DNA of 64,000 nt from Rubinisphaera italica (GTDB taxonomy: Bacteria; Planctomycetota; Planctomycetia; Planctomycetales; Planctomycetaceae): contig NZ_SJPG01000001.1 in NCBI RefSeq assembly GCF_007859715.1, forward strand, positions 6,218,001 to 6,282,000, in the 5' to 3' direction. Both the position numbers and the translations under genes were made by a program. The notes under the pieces are model-generated. The model did not search any database and was not told where the DNA came from. It saw only the letters and a program-made list of their open reading frames with translations. The stretch's first letter is position 1. Each line of letters begins with the position of its first letter. Of this stretch, positions 55,212 through 63,985 are shown piece after piece.

Positions 55212-55253
55212 CACATGTGCAACCACATCACATGTGCAACAATATCACATGTG
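55212..55253. repeat. three CACATGTG palindromes spaced 17 bp
   Basis: CACATGTG starts at 55212, 55229 and 55246. The first two are followed by CAAC; the unit is CACATGTGCAAC plus 5 bases. It lies upstream of the leftward cargo gene (ATG at 55173), a position for an operator. Confidence 0.85.
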
Positions 55254-55303
55254 TACTGTCACACAAGTGGTCATTCAAGGATTCTGTAAATCTTAACATA
55301 TAC

Positions 55304-56071
55304 TTAATCCCCCTCGACAAAAGCCTCACTCAAATCGATCTCTTCAAATGGTGGTGGATCAACAGCACTCCATGCTTCACCATCCCAAAATTGGTTGTGA
55401 GTGTGATCGTGCAACACATCAAAATTAAAAGTGATTTTGTAACGATCTGAAGCATCAGTTGTGAAGGTTTTCGATATTGAAGGTGAAGCCATTAGAACCC
55501 GACCTGCTTCAATTGCTGGATAGCTAGGAATCGTCAATTCCTCCGAATTGACCTTACCCACATAATCAGTCAAATCTGGTAAAGTTGTCATATGCTTCGA
55601 TATAGAAACAGATGATTGCACAACTTTCTTTGATGGCGTGATGCCTTCAAGCTTCTCACCAGATCGAGTGCCCTCTGTGAATTCATATGATCCCTCTTCA
55701 AGACTGATTGCATCAACTCCAGTTGACACAGAAAGATCGCCCAATTGCAAAGACGAAGAACCATTCTCTTTTTCTTCTTGTTCTTGGGTTTCAACATCAG
55801 GGACACCATAGTTGATGGTGAGGATAATTCCGCCACGAGTATTTTCAAATTCGTGAGAAAAGGAACCAGACATAGCCCAAAGACCAGTTGCAGCATTTCT
55901 TGCTGGTAAGGAAAATGATCCCAAGTACCAGCCGCCAACAAAAGAACGTAGTGCAGACCATGCAACATCAGCAGCAGGAGTTGAACCATCAGCAGTCACA
56001 ATATAATCTTGACTATACGATGGACTCTCCCGATTCCATTCCACGTTTTCTTTAAGTAACGCTATCCCCAT
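55304..56071 (-). CDS. phage tail-associated protein of unknown role
   Basis: 255 residues. Not recognised by motif. The sequence is strand-rich with few charged clusters (WSALRSFVGGWYLGSFSLPA, ISKHMTTLPDLTDYVGKVN, FDVLHDHTHNQFWDGEAW). No signal or membrane segment. It follows the tape measure gene in the same direction, the place where siphoviruses put the distal tail or tail-tip gene, so a tail-tip role is plausible. It is the last gene of the late operon before the cargo region. Ends EEIDLSEAFVEGD. Confidence 0.6.
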   Translation of the reverse strand: MGIALLKENVEWNRESPSYSQDYIVTADGSTPAADVAWSALRSFVGGWYLGSFSLPARNAATGLWAMSGSFSHEFENTRGGIILTINYGVPDVETQEQEEKENGSSSLQLGDLSVSTGVDAISLEEGSYEFTEGTRSGEKLEGITPSKKVVQSSVSISKHMTTLPDLTDYVGKVNSEELTIPSYPAIEAGRVLMASPSISKTFTTDASDRYKITFNFDVLHDHTHNQFWDGEAWSAVDPPPFEEIDLSEAFVEGD

Positions 56072-56082
56072 TTTCCTCCAGA

Positions 56083-57828
56083 CTAAGCAAGTAACAATTG
56101 CTTTGATTTCTTCATTTCGTCGAGTTGTTTAACACCATTGGTGGCGATCATTTTAAGTTGATCAAGCTGTTGAGCCGCTTTATCTTTTGTATTTAAAGCA
56201 GCTTGTTGAATGCTTTTTGAGACACTATCGAGAGAAGAAAAAGTTCCTGCATTAGAGGAACTTGATTTCTCATCTAGTGTATCGAGGGCATTTTGAGCCG
56301 CTTTTTCATATGTCGATTGATCAATCAAGCCACTTGCAAGCAAGCTATCTAATTCGCCAATCTGATCTTGAACTTTCTCAATGTCGGTTTTTGTTGACTC
56401 GATAATCTGCTCTGCTTTCGATTGCATTTTTTCGTGCTCTGCTTCTGCCTCTTTCATCGCTTCGGTTTGCTCGTTAAGCACAGTCAACTGCTGTTGAAGT
56501 GCTTCGGCTTCTGCCAATACTGCTTGAGTTGCACCATCTTGAGCAAGTTGATAGAGCTTAGCTTGATCTGAGGACATTCCAAAAGTTGCAATCTGTTGCT
56601 CAAGTGAATCGATCAACTCATATACTGAGTTGTTAGCTTCGTTGACGGCACCCTCAACACCAGTTGAGACATCTTGCATTGAGTTGACTGTTGCTTCTGC
56701 TGATTCTCTGCTTTTTGCTGCCATGTCTTCAAAGGCTTGAGTGATTTTTGATGAGCCTGATTGACCAATGAATGAGTCACCTAGTGCATTCCAATCTTCA
56801 GATGCCTGATCCCACATTCCGTCAGTGAATACAGCAAGATCGTCTCCACCTGATGTGGAACCTTCACCATGTATCAGGTTCATCACTTTCTGTAAGCCAA
56901 GCCCCAAATATTTCACTGGAACCAAAATAAGAGAAATGGCACGATTTGCAGCGTACTGCATCAACTCCCATCCCATTGAAACCAGTTCGAGCATGTCAGC
57001 TAAGTAAGCTAATGAACCAATTGCAGGATTCATTGCATTGGGAACTTCAGCACCATTGCTTGACATCGATTGAGTGAAATTTGTCATGGCAGTTGCAGCC
57101 ATCTCAATCACTGGAATCAGTTGTATTGCCATTTTCTTCTTCAAGTTATCGAACAAGAAACCCATCTCTGCAATGCGATCATTTGCAGACTCAACTTGAG
57201 CAAGTTCGATTCGATCAAAATTGCCCCCAAGTTCATCACTTTTTTGCAACAATTGATCGATGCCCTCAGCACCTTGCCCCAGAAACAATTGCAATTCCTG
57301 TCCTTGTCTCCCGAATAAGGCATAAGCAGCAGCGGCACGCTCAGTCGCATCTGGTAATTCTTTAATCTTTTGGGAGATCGTTTTAAGAACATCAATTGTG
57401 CTCATTTTTCCAAGATCGTCAGCAGACAATCCGAATTGCTCAAGAGCTTTTTTGCCTGCACCAAGCCCTTGCTTTGCTTCGCCAATACGACGAACCAGAC
57501 GTTGCAAACCTTTTTCCAAGGTTGAAGCGTCTGAGCCGCTTAAACCTGCTCCAAGCTGTAACGCAGACAATTCACCAACTTTAAGATTTAAGGTATCTGC
57601 GGTTTTTGCAAGACGATCCAAATCAGTCATTGCAGATTTAACGCCAGACTTGAGAGCAGAAAAACCAAGCCCAAGCCCCATAACACCAACTAAGCCGACA
57701 AAGGCAGTTTTTAAACTGCCGATGCCGCTCCCCAAGGTACCGACAGTACCTCTCAGATTCTTTATGTTTTTCTCAGCCTTGCCCGTATTGGCGATAGCAT
57801 TGATCAAGATGTTCCCTACGGCTCCCAT
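56083..57828 (-). CDS. phage tail tape measure protein
   Basis: 581 residues, mostly alpha-helical. An N-terminal Gly/Ile/Ala helical region (about 1-60: GNILINAIANTGKAEKNIKN) precedes a membrane-like GLVGVMGLGLGFSALKSG. Coiled-coil heptads dominate the rest (KMQSKAEQIIESTKTDIEK, LDSLLASGLIDQSTYEKAAQ). LKVGELSALQLGAGLSG and AAYALFGRQGQELQLFLGQG match phage tail tape measure families. Its length sets tail length; 581 residues suggests a short to mid-size siphovirus tail. It is right after the tail chaperone pair, as expected. Confidence 0.85.
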   Translation of the reverse strand: MGAVGNILINAIANTGKAEKNIKNLRGTVGTLGSGIGSLKTAFVGLVGVMGLGLGFSALKSGVKSAMTDLDRLAKTADTLNLKVGELSALQLGAGLSGSDASTLEKGLQRLVRRIGEAKQGLGAGKKALEQFGLSADDLGKMSTIDVLKTISQKIKELPDATERAAAAYALFGRQGQELQLFLGQGAEGIDQLLQKSDELGGNFDRIELAQVESANDRIAEMGFLFDNLKKKMAIQLIPVIEMAATAMTNFTQSMSSNGAEVPNAMNPAIGSLAYLADMLELVSMGWELMQYAANRAISLILVPVKYLGLGLQKVMNLIHGEGSTSGGDDLAVFTDGMWDQASEDWNALGDSFIGQSGSSKITQAFEDMAAKSRESAEATVNSMQDVSTGVEGAVNEANNSVYELIDSLEQQIATFGMSSDQAKLYQLAQDGATQAVLAEAEALQQQLTVLNEQTEAMKEAEAEHEKMQSKAEQIIESTKTDIEKVQDQIGELDSLLASGLIDQSTYEKAAQNALDTLDEKSSSSNAGTFSSLDSVSKSIQQAALNTKDKAAQQLDQLKMIATNGVKQLDEMKKSKQLLLA

Positions 57829-57854
57829 ACCTTATATATGGGAGATTGTAGGTT

Positions 57855-58112
57855 TTATTTTGCGAGCAATTTAAATGCCCGATCCATCACAGCTTTTTGT
57901 TGATCTTGGTTTTGATCATTTACAATTTTTGTAATTGGCATGAAATCGGCAGGCACTTTCTTATTGTCCTTATGTGCCAAGTTCGCAATCAATGAACAAA
58001 GCATTCCTGTCTGAATCCAGCTATCGCTGTAACCAGCCATCAAGCAAGCTTCTTCTAATTCAACTGAATTCCAAGTGTTTTCGATTACTGATGGCGGAAG
58101 TCCACTACTCAC
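57855..58112 (-). CDS. tail assembly chaperone T-part, made by -1 frameshift
   Basis: 85 codons in the -1 frame relative to the G gene upstream. Its GTG (58112) overlaps the G stop (GTGA), but it is more likely read through a frameshift at the A AAA AAC site (58155-58161), giving a G-T fusion of about 220 residues. Sequence: helical and acidic (NTWNSVELEEACLMAGYSD, KIVNDQNQDQQKAVMDRAFK). In HK97/lambda-type phages the T part binds the tape measure protein. It ends 27 bases before the tape measure gene. Confidence 0.8.
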   Translation of the reverse strand: MSSGLPPSVIENTWNSVELEEACLMAGYSDSWIQTGMLCSLIANLAHKDNKKVPADFMPITKIVNDQNQDQQKAVMDRAFKLLAK

Positions 58113-58516
58113 AGCAATTGATAAGATTCGCTGCCGTCTGGGGCAGCTTCTGAGTTTTTTTCCAAGTTCGCCCGCTCAGCTTTGGTAAATGGATTCACCC
58201 TCATTGCTGCCTCAAGCAATCGCTCAACATATTGAGAATTGAGACCTTCAATATTTTCCAAATCATCTTCATCAAAAATCAGTTTGCCACGAGAATCGCA
58301 AGTTGACCAAATCAACAAATGGTTTTTGAATTGTTGTTTCAATTTGTTATCGAATTTGCCTTTTTGAAGTGACAATGCCAACTCAATATTGAGCGATTCC
58401 AAATCACTATATTGTCTTGCAGTAACAGGACGTACCCAGAGCGATTCTCCGCCCCAAAGGTCTGCAACTTCTCGGGTGTCTACTTGAGTTGATTTAAATA
58501 TTTTATCTTTATCCAT
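58109..58516 (-). CDS. tail assembly chaperone G-part
   Basis: 135 residues. VDTREVADLWGGESLWVRPV, TARQYSDLESLNIELAL and LLIWSTCDSRGKLIFDEDDL resemble tail assembly chaperones of siphoviruses. The gene sits between the major tail protein and the tape measure, the standard place. Near the 3' end the codons GAA AAA AAC (slippery A AAA AAC) allow a -1 shift into the next frame. The frames then stay open through the T-part. ATG 58516 follows AGGAGGCAC, a strong ribosome site. Confidence 0.85.
   Translation of the reverse strand: MDKDKIFKSTQVDTREVADLWGGESLWVRPVTARQYSDLESLNIELALSLQKGKFDNKLKQQFKNHLLIWSTCDSRGKLIFDEDDLENIEGLNSQYVERLLEAAMRVNPFTKAERANLEKNSEAAPDGSESYQLL
58155..58161 (-). promoter_or_regulatory. 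-1 ribosomal frameshift site A_AAA_AAC in tail chaperone gene
   Basis: Run of seven A followed by C on the minus strand, in phase as GAA AAA AAC, one of the most efficient -1 slippery heptamers. Reading in -1 after the site gives CTC AGA AGC TGC with no stop until the T-part stop at 57855. Confidence 0.85.
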
Positions 58517-58592
58517 GTGCCTCCTTATTGTTGTAATGAAAGAGGAGTAGCTACACCGCTACTCCGAGAGAAGAAAATAACCACGCCAATGG

Positions 58593-59003
58593 TTATGCCT
58601 TTGTGATCAAGCCAGAAATCTGAACTGAGCAAGATGCACTCAATAAGTCATCGAATGAAGATACTGAGATATCGAAGTTCTTCAAAATGCCATCGAATGA
58701 ATAAATTGCTGGAGTCGCATCAGCAAATGTGACTTTGAAACCAACAACTGCAGGGTTAATCACAAGATCACTCAATGCACTGTGACTTGCATTGTCAGGA
58801 TCGAAATGCAAGTCGAACGATAATGTACCACCGCCTGTCATCCCAGCAATATATTCACGTGCCGCACTGGTGAGGTGTGTTGATTCGGGAGTGCTGACCT
58901 CACCAAAAGATGGACCTGTGATACTTTTAACTTCGCCGATCACTGTATATGTATCAGTCGCAAACTCGACTGATAATGTTGTTCCTTTTGCCTTTATTGC
59001 CAC
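58593..59003 (-). CDS. major tail (tube) protein
   Basis: 136 residues from GTG 59003 (VAIKAKGTTLSVEF), with AGGGGGC directly upstream; the frame is open to 59069 but without a start that has a ribosome site. The beta-rich pattern, TVIGEVKSITGPSFGEVSTPEST, DLHFDPDNASHSAL and GFKVTFADATPAIYSFDG, matches phage tail tube proteins of the HK97/lambda V type, where an Asp/Pro loop and strands alternate. Located between the terminator-type gene and the chaperones, as in HK97. Confidence 0.8.
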   Translation of the reverse strand: MAIKAKGTTLSVEFATDTYTVIGEVKSITGPSFGEVSTPESTHLTSAAREYIAGMTGGGTLSFDLHFDPDNASHSALSDLVINPAVVGFKVTFADATPAIYSFDGILKNFDISVSSFDDLLSASCSVQISGLITKA

Positions 59004-59072
59004 GCTGCCCCCTAAATTTCTAAATTTCTGCAAGTGTTCTTTGCAGTTATTTAGTGGTGCTACGATCAAATT

Positions 59073-62000
59073 TTATGGCGTAAGGCAAAGCACGGAATAT
59101 TGTTGCCTGATTATCTTTTCACCTTTGTCGGTTGCGTCAATTGGTCTTGTCCATCGATCAAATTCATTGGTTAATCTGATTGACCAAATTTCAGAACCTG
59201 ATGAGTTGCCTGTGTAATTTTCAAGACGTCCACGAACTTGAGCGGCAATTGGATCAATGGCAGAGTAATTATCGCCAACCACTTCGATTACAAAATTTGG
59301 AACAGAATACAGAACATCATCATTTAGCAATTCAAATTCAGATGTTGAAGATCGTCGAAACACAATGCTTGTCTCTGTCTCGTCTTGTGGTCTGCGGCGA
59401 TGGACTGGAGCAATTCCAGACAATAAACCGACAACTCCAGCTTCTGGTTGACTTGTTGATGATCCAACAAGTGAATCCGAATTGCTTGGGATCGTCTCAG
59501 TGTGAGTGATGACAAGATCAATTGATCTCTGAAATTCTGGCGAATCAGAGGAGTCTACTGGAGTTGTCTCAATATCTTCGATGTTTTCAAATTCGATTGA
59601 GTAGACCTCAATTGATTTGAAATTGCCTGAATAGCTCTTGAGCAATGATCGCAACTCGTCATTGATCGCAATTAAAGAAGTGTAAGTGCTGGCAAACAAA
59701 TCGATTTGCAATCGAGTTTTGACAACTCCAGAATTTGCAGACAAATCCCTGAGTGGGACAGAGGAAATTCGTGTAAATGTGCCACATGGTAAGGCAACAG
59801 TTCGTGGACGATATAGGGGATACAAATTGAAAGACAAATCTTGCAGTTGAACCCATCTTGAGAACTCCAACATCAATCGTTTTGGGATCAGATACGGTTT
59901 AATTCTGAATTGTGAGTTGCAATCAATATCAATCTCTGCCTGTCGAACCAGTTGTGGCACTAAGGACAATGAAGATTCACCCAAGACTGATAAGCCAGTT
60001 GAGTAAATCGAGTTGCCAGTGGCAAGCATGGAAGACACTGGGGTGATTACAATATTTGTAAATTGGCATCGTGTTGGACTTGCTGCAAAGATTGCTGAAC
60101 AATCAATAGCTGAATTTGCTGGAGTTGTCTTTGTTGGTGTTCCAACAACCTGTAATTCTGGAGCAATCGCAAATAATGCGGATTGAACCTTACCAGCAAT
60201 TGCAACAATTAAAGATTCTCCAGCGATCAATGATGATGCTGGATTAATTTTCCCACCAGCAACATCAAAAGTTGAATCTGTTACAAATATTGCATTCCCA
60301 GATGTTGTACGAGTCCCAACACATTCAACACCTTGTTCAGAGACAATTAAACAATGTGCTTTTCGGAAATGAGTTGCTGTTATCGTCATCGATGACGATG
60401 CGGAACAAATTGAAGCCGCTTCTTTGATTGTCAATGTTGTTTTTAAGGCAGTTCCTGAAGTGCTGGAAACTGCCTCAATGCTGGCAATCGCCGAATGAAC
60501 CTTGCTTGCATCTCCAGATACAGAACCAGCACCCACAAATCCCACACTTGAACCATGAACCTCTTGAGCAGTTGCCGACATTGTTACAAAATTTGTAACA
60601 ATCAGATTTGCTTGTCTAGCACGATGATTGTCTGCAACGAGTTCACTTGAGCAAGCTGTTGAACCACTTGCTTTGGTGGTTTTTTTGCCAGTCAATGACA
60701 TTGAAGCAATGGCTTCAATTGTTGAAGAACCTGATTGAATACGAGTTGCAACACCTGTTGTTGCTGACGTTGTTGTTATTGCAGTTGCAACTTGTCTTGC
60801 TCTTGTGCCGTCTGCATCAGTTGATGAACTCGATTCAATTATTGAGTAGCAAAGATAATTGGTTGCTGCAACCGCAACTCCACCAGATTCACAACCGCCA
60901 GTTACCGTAACAGTATGAATCTTGCTGATTGAGATCAGAGATTCCCCACCTGTAACAATGCCACCAGATATTGTCGGGGAAAATAATTCTGATACTGAGC
61001 CACTAGCAAACAAACCGCCAGTTGATTCGATTACAATTATTGTAATTGGGGAAGTTGATCCAGAAACAACGAGACCACCAGCAATTTCAGGATTTACAAA
61101 TTTTGTAAATGTTGAAATCCCAGCAGCAACAATCCCGCCAGAAGTATCATATTCAAATAATTTGCCAGCACTCGCAGCACCACCAGCTACAGCACCACCT
61201 GATCCAACTTCATTGAATACGTCAGGCTCAAAACAATAACCACGTTTGCTTGATAGTTGCTCAACTTCAGTTGTGTTCAATTCTTTAGTAAAAAACCTGA
61301 GGTCGTCGAGCCAACCAGTTAAATTGGTTCCGATTGTGATAGCAGATTCTGAATCATATTGTGGTCCATCGTTGAAATATCGTGTCAATTCCATGCTGAC
61401 TGGTGATCCGTCAACATACATCGTGACACCAGATGTTCCAGTTGATGAATCGGTGGTGGTACCGTCCCAAGTGACACAAATATGTTTGCTGGTGGAAAGA
61501 TCAACACTGCATGAGATAACATTGTCTTGATTGCTGGAATTCTTGATGATGAATTGGACTTGATCAGTTGCTCCTTCATAGGTCAAAATCCATTCGCTTA
61601 ATGATCGATCAATAATTCTTGGATTGTCTGTATTATCAGACTGAATAAACATCGATATTGAGAATGGTGCATTGGTCTGAGCGAAATTTGCATTGACTGG
61701 AACAGTCAAAGTATCAGTGCCATCAAATACTAATGCATATTTGCCTTCCTTGATCTCACCACTAGCACCACTGTTGGTGATGGTGTGATTCTTAGCGAAG
61801 TCAAAAGTGCCACCAGAGTTGAATGATGGAATCAAAGCAAGTTCCAAATCAGCAGATTGGCAGGCAGGATTTACAACTGGTGGCTCTGTCTCTACTACTG
61901 TTGACACGCCACCAGCAACAATTCCACCACTTGCTGTCTCGTTGTAAGTTGTGGCACTAGATGCTGACCATTGCACACCGTCACCAGAATTATATAACTC

Positions 62001-62651
62001 TGACACCTCACCAGAAGTTAAAGCTTTGCCACCAAACAAAGAAAATTCTTGGACTGCACCAAAAGCATCGCCATAAATTTGTAACTTGTTTGTACCGATC
62101 CCTCGCACACCAGTTGACATCACCATTGATCCCGCTGATGTGCCATTAACATATGCTACAAATGTTTTGCTGCTGTGATCATAAGTGACAACAAGATGAT
62201 TCCAAGCACCAGTAAAGGCAGTGCCGATATTGAATCCTACCGAAAATTCATCAAAATCTGCATAGTAATAGCCTTGCACCCTGTATTGTCCAGTGTTTCT
62301 CTTGTAGAAATACCATCCGTTTGCTGCTGTGCCAAATGTAAATACTCGATCATTGGAGCCAGCACCAGAGACATATAACCAACAGCTTACCGAAAAATCA
62401 GCATCGTCTGGTATAAAGTCATCAGTTGTATTTATTGCTCGATTACTACTACCAGTTGGACAGTATAAGTGTGGTCGACCACCAAAATTTGCAACATTCG
62501 TACCATTATCAATTGCTGTACTGCCTTCTAATGTAAGATGTACATCATTGCCTGATACATCATTTCCATTAGTAGTAAATGGAAAGTGTGCTGAATTGGC
62601 ATTACCTTCGATGTAAGATTTTAATGCTGATGGAAATGTGTAATCTGGCAT
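59073..62651 (-). CDS. LamG-lectin / repeat / tail-terminator (DUF3168-like) fusion protein of the virion
   Basis: 1,192 residues. Seen in order: LamG-like jellyroll 1 (about 20-235: FSVSCWLYVSGAGSNDRVFT, WNHLVVTYDHSSKTFVAYVN, KLQIYGDAFGAVQEFSLFGG); linker with ASGGIVAGG; LamG-like domain 2 (about 265-475: PFSISMFIQSDNTDNPRIID, SKHICVTWDGTTT, MYVDGSPV, GWLDDLRFF); five or six SGGxxAxG repeats (about 480-610); Ala/Ser-rich strand repeats (about 610-900); and two copies of a DUF3168-like tail-terminator domain (about 950-1050 and 1100-1192: KTRLQIDLFASTYTSLIAIN, LRSLLKSYSGNF; PNFVIEVVGDNYSAID, VRGRLENYTGN). It occupies the terminator slot between HK97-gp10 and the tail tube. Likely binds glycans on hosts. 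Domain names are from pattern reading. Confidence 0.75.
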   Translation of the reverse strand: MPDYTFPSALKSYIEGNANSAHFPFTTNGNDVSGNDVHLTLEGSTAIDNGTNVANFGGRPHLYCPTGSSNRAINTTDDFIPDDADFSVSCWLYVSGAGSNDRVFTFGTAANGWYFYKRNTGQYRVQGYYYADFDEFSVGFNIGTAFTGAWNHLVVTYDHSSKTFVAYVNGTSAGSMVMSTGVRGIGTNKLQIYGDAFGAVQEFSLFGGKALTSGEVSELYNSGDGVQWSASSATTYNETASGGIVAGGVSTVVETEPPVVNPACQSADLELALIPSFNSGGTFDFAKNHTITNSGASGEIKEGKYALVFDGTDTLTVPVNANFAQTNAPFSISMFIQSDNTDNPRIIDRSLSEWILTYEGATDQVQFIIKNSSNQDNVISCSVDLSTSKHICVTWDGTTTDSSTGTSGVTMYVDGSPVSMELTRYFNDGPQYDSESAITIGTNLTGWLDDLRFFTKELNTTEVEQLSSKRGYCFEPDVFNEVGSGGAVAGGAASAGKLFEYDTSGGIVAAGISTFTKFVNPEIAGGLVVSGSTSPITIIVIESTGGLFASGSVSELFSPTISGGIVTGGESLISISKIHTVTVTGGCESGGVAVAATNYLCYSIIESSSSTDADGTRARQVATAITTTSATTGVATRIQSGSSTIEAIASMSLTGKKTTKASGSTACSSELVADNHRARQANLIVTNFVTMSATAQEVHGSSVGFVGAGSVSGDASKVHSAIASIEAVSSTSGTALKTTLTIKEAASICSASSSMTITATHFRKAHCLIVSEQGVECVGTRTTSGNAIFVTDSTFDVAGGKINPASSLIAGESLIVAIAGKVQSALFAIAPELQVVGTPTKTTPANSAIDCSAIFAASPTRCQFTNIVITPVSSMLATGNSIYSTGLSVLGESSLSLVPQLVRQAEIDIDCNSQFRIKPYLIPKRLMLEFSRWVQLQDLSFNLYPLYRPRTVALPCGTFTRISSVPLRDLSANSGVVKTRLQIDLFASTYTSLIAINDELRSLLKSYSGNFKSIEVYSIEFENIEDIETTPVDSSDSPEFQRSIDLVITHTETIPSNSDSLVGSSTSQPEAGVVGLLSGIAPVHRRRPQDETETSIVFRRSSTSEFELLNDDVLYSVPNFVIEVVGDNYSAIDPIAAQVRGRLENYTGNSSGSEIWSIRLTNEFDRWTRPIDATDKGEKIIRQQYSVLCLTP

Positions 62652-62655
62652 ACTC

Positions 62656-63081
62656 TCACTTCTTACCTCGATAGTTATTCAACTCTTGAGCAATGATGCT
62701 GATTGCCTTACTCTTGGCTTCTTCACCTTTGGCATCGAGTGCCCGCTGAAATGGTCTCTGTGGTTCATTGTCGCCATTACCATTTTCGATGTATTGCAAA
62801 TAGAATTCTTTGCCTGTTTTCTTTTCAAATCCTGCTCTTGTGTTACCAGCAAATAAACCAACCGTGCCACCAAGCTTTTTCACTACTTTTGCTGGCATCG
62901 CACGGACAACAATATTTTTCTTCGCATCGCCACTATCAACAGGCATATTTTCTTTGACCTCTTTTTGAATGACCTTTTGCCCTTCACGCAAACCTTTTTT
63001 ACACATCTTTTTGAGGTCTTTTTTCTCAAGTTGATTAAGCTGTTTATCGAGTTCTTTAATCCCAGTAATTTGTAAATCCAT
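62656..63081 (-). CDS. HK97 gp10-like phage protein
   Basis: 141 residues. IKELDKQLNQLEKKDLKKMC, KKGLREGQKVIQKEVKENMP, then VDSGDAKKNIVVRAMP and a late YLQYIENGNGDNEPQRPFQR match the HK97-gp10 family (tail completion/neck protein), including the N-P-x-R-P-F-like ending. Overlaps the head-closure gene upstream by TAATG and lies 4 bases before the fusion gene. Belongs to the neck of the virion. Confidence 0.9.
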   Translation of the reverse strand: MDLQITGIKELDKQLNQLEKKDLKKMCKKGLREGQKVIQKEVKENMPVDSGDAKKNIVVRAMPAKVVKKLGGTVGLFAGNTRAGFEKKTGKEFYLQYIENGNGDNEPQRPFQRALDAKGEEAKSKAISIIAQELNNYRGKK

Positions 63082-63410
63082 TAATTAACCACCTCAATTG
63101 CTGTGCATTGATATTCTCGATTGCGACCACCAACATTGATGACAGATGAAAGATTCAGAATCTTTGTCCCGAACAATACACGATCATCTGTATTGAGATC
63201 TGCAATATCAGAACTGTATCTCACATAGATTGTATGTGTGATCTGCTCTTTTTGTTGCTGGTTTTCGATTGTCTCTTTGGCTGAGACTGGAATCACAGCA
63301 GCTTGTAGAGTCATCAACGTAGACCATGATTCCACTGATTCCCCATATTCATTTTGTTCTCGTGTCACTCGCTCAATTGTGATCCGATTTCGATATTTGC
63401 CACTCGCCAT
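63081..63410 (-). CDS. phage head closure protein (SPP1 gp16-like)
   Basis: 109 residues from ATG 63410 (MASGKYRNRITIERVTREQN). RITIERVTREQNEYGESVES, WSTLMTLQAAVIPVSAKE and TIYVRYSSDIADLNTDDRVL follow the head-tail joining family: an R-I-T-x-x-R start, the Trp, and the late Asp/Arg. A longer reading frame to 63560 overlaps the upstream gene and lacks a ribosome site. Stop overlaps the HK97-gp10-like start (TAATG). It closes the head after packaging. Confidence 0.85.
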   Translation of the reverse strand: MASGKYRNRITIERVTREQNEYGESVESWSTLMTLQAAVIPVSAKETIENQQQKEQITHTIYVRYSSDIADLNTDDRVLFGTKILNLSSVINVGGRNREYQCTAIEVVN

Positions 63411-63436
63411 GTTTCGCCCTCTCGTGCAACCACACA

Positions 63437-63985
63437 TTAAAATAAGTTCCATTTTTCTTGATTTAGCAATAACTGAATTGACCACGGGACATCTTTGATA
63501 TTCAATGTTGTCACTGGTTCTCTCATTTCGTAAAGATGAGAAACCAGCATCAGCAGACAATGCTTTAATTTAGCTGGCACGTTTGCTGGCTCATGACCAG
63601 CAGTAAAATCAATCCAGATACCACCCATAACAGAATCATGTGATGGTTGCTGCAAAATCTTTAAGCGTCCGGGTACATTGCTCTCATCAACCTGATATTT
63701 GCTCGATGAAAGAACCTCACGCTCACCACTCAACTGATAAGAAATTTCATCAATTGTGATGAGTGGCGGAAATGGAACTTGAAAAACACCACAAGGAAAT
63801 GCATCAATCTGCAGTCTGTATGATGTTGTGACAAGTGTTTTCTGAACTTCTTCTTCAATTGTCTCAGTTGCAACATTGATCAAAGATGTCAGATACACAT
63901 CATCATCAGTGTGATCAATGCGGCAATGTCTTTTGACTGTTGTGAGGTCAACTGCGGTTGTCTCAGGAGCTACTAAGATATACAT
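63437..63985 (-). CDS. phage head-tail connector (gp6-like/phiE125 gp8-like)
   Basis: 182 residues from ATG 63985, with GGGAGG 7 bases upstream. YILVAPETTAVDLTTVKRHC, IDHTDDDVYLTSLINVATET and a late VPAKLKHCLLMLVSHLYEMR are the classic pattern of gp6-like connectors (Leu-Lys-x-His/Cys-hel, Asp-Asp, then A-hel-Y-E-x-R-E). The first of the neck genes in this operon; portal, protease, capsid and terminase should lie further right. The in-frame ATG at the last base of the window gives five more codons. Confidence 0.85.
   Translation of the reverse strand: MYILVAPETTAVDLTTVKRHCRIDHTDDDVYLTSLINVATETIEEEVQKTLVTTSYRLQIDAFPCGVFQVPFPPLITIDEISYQLSGEREVLSSSKYQVDESNVPGRLKILQQPSHDSVMGGIWIDFTAGHEPANVPAKLKHCLLMLVSHLYEMREPVTTLNIKDVPWSIQLLLNQEKWNLF

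Noticed and set aside
59180..59509. Gln/Leu-rich open frame antisense to the LamG fusion gene, with similar ones at 60647 and 62703
   Set aside because: Mirror frames of Asn/Gln/Ser codons; low complexity and no starts with ribosome sites.
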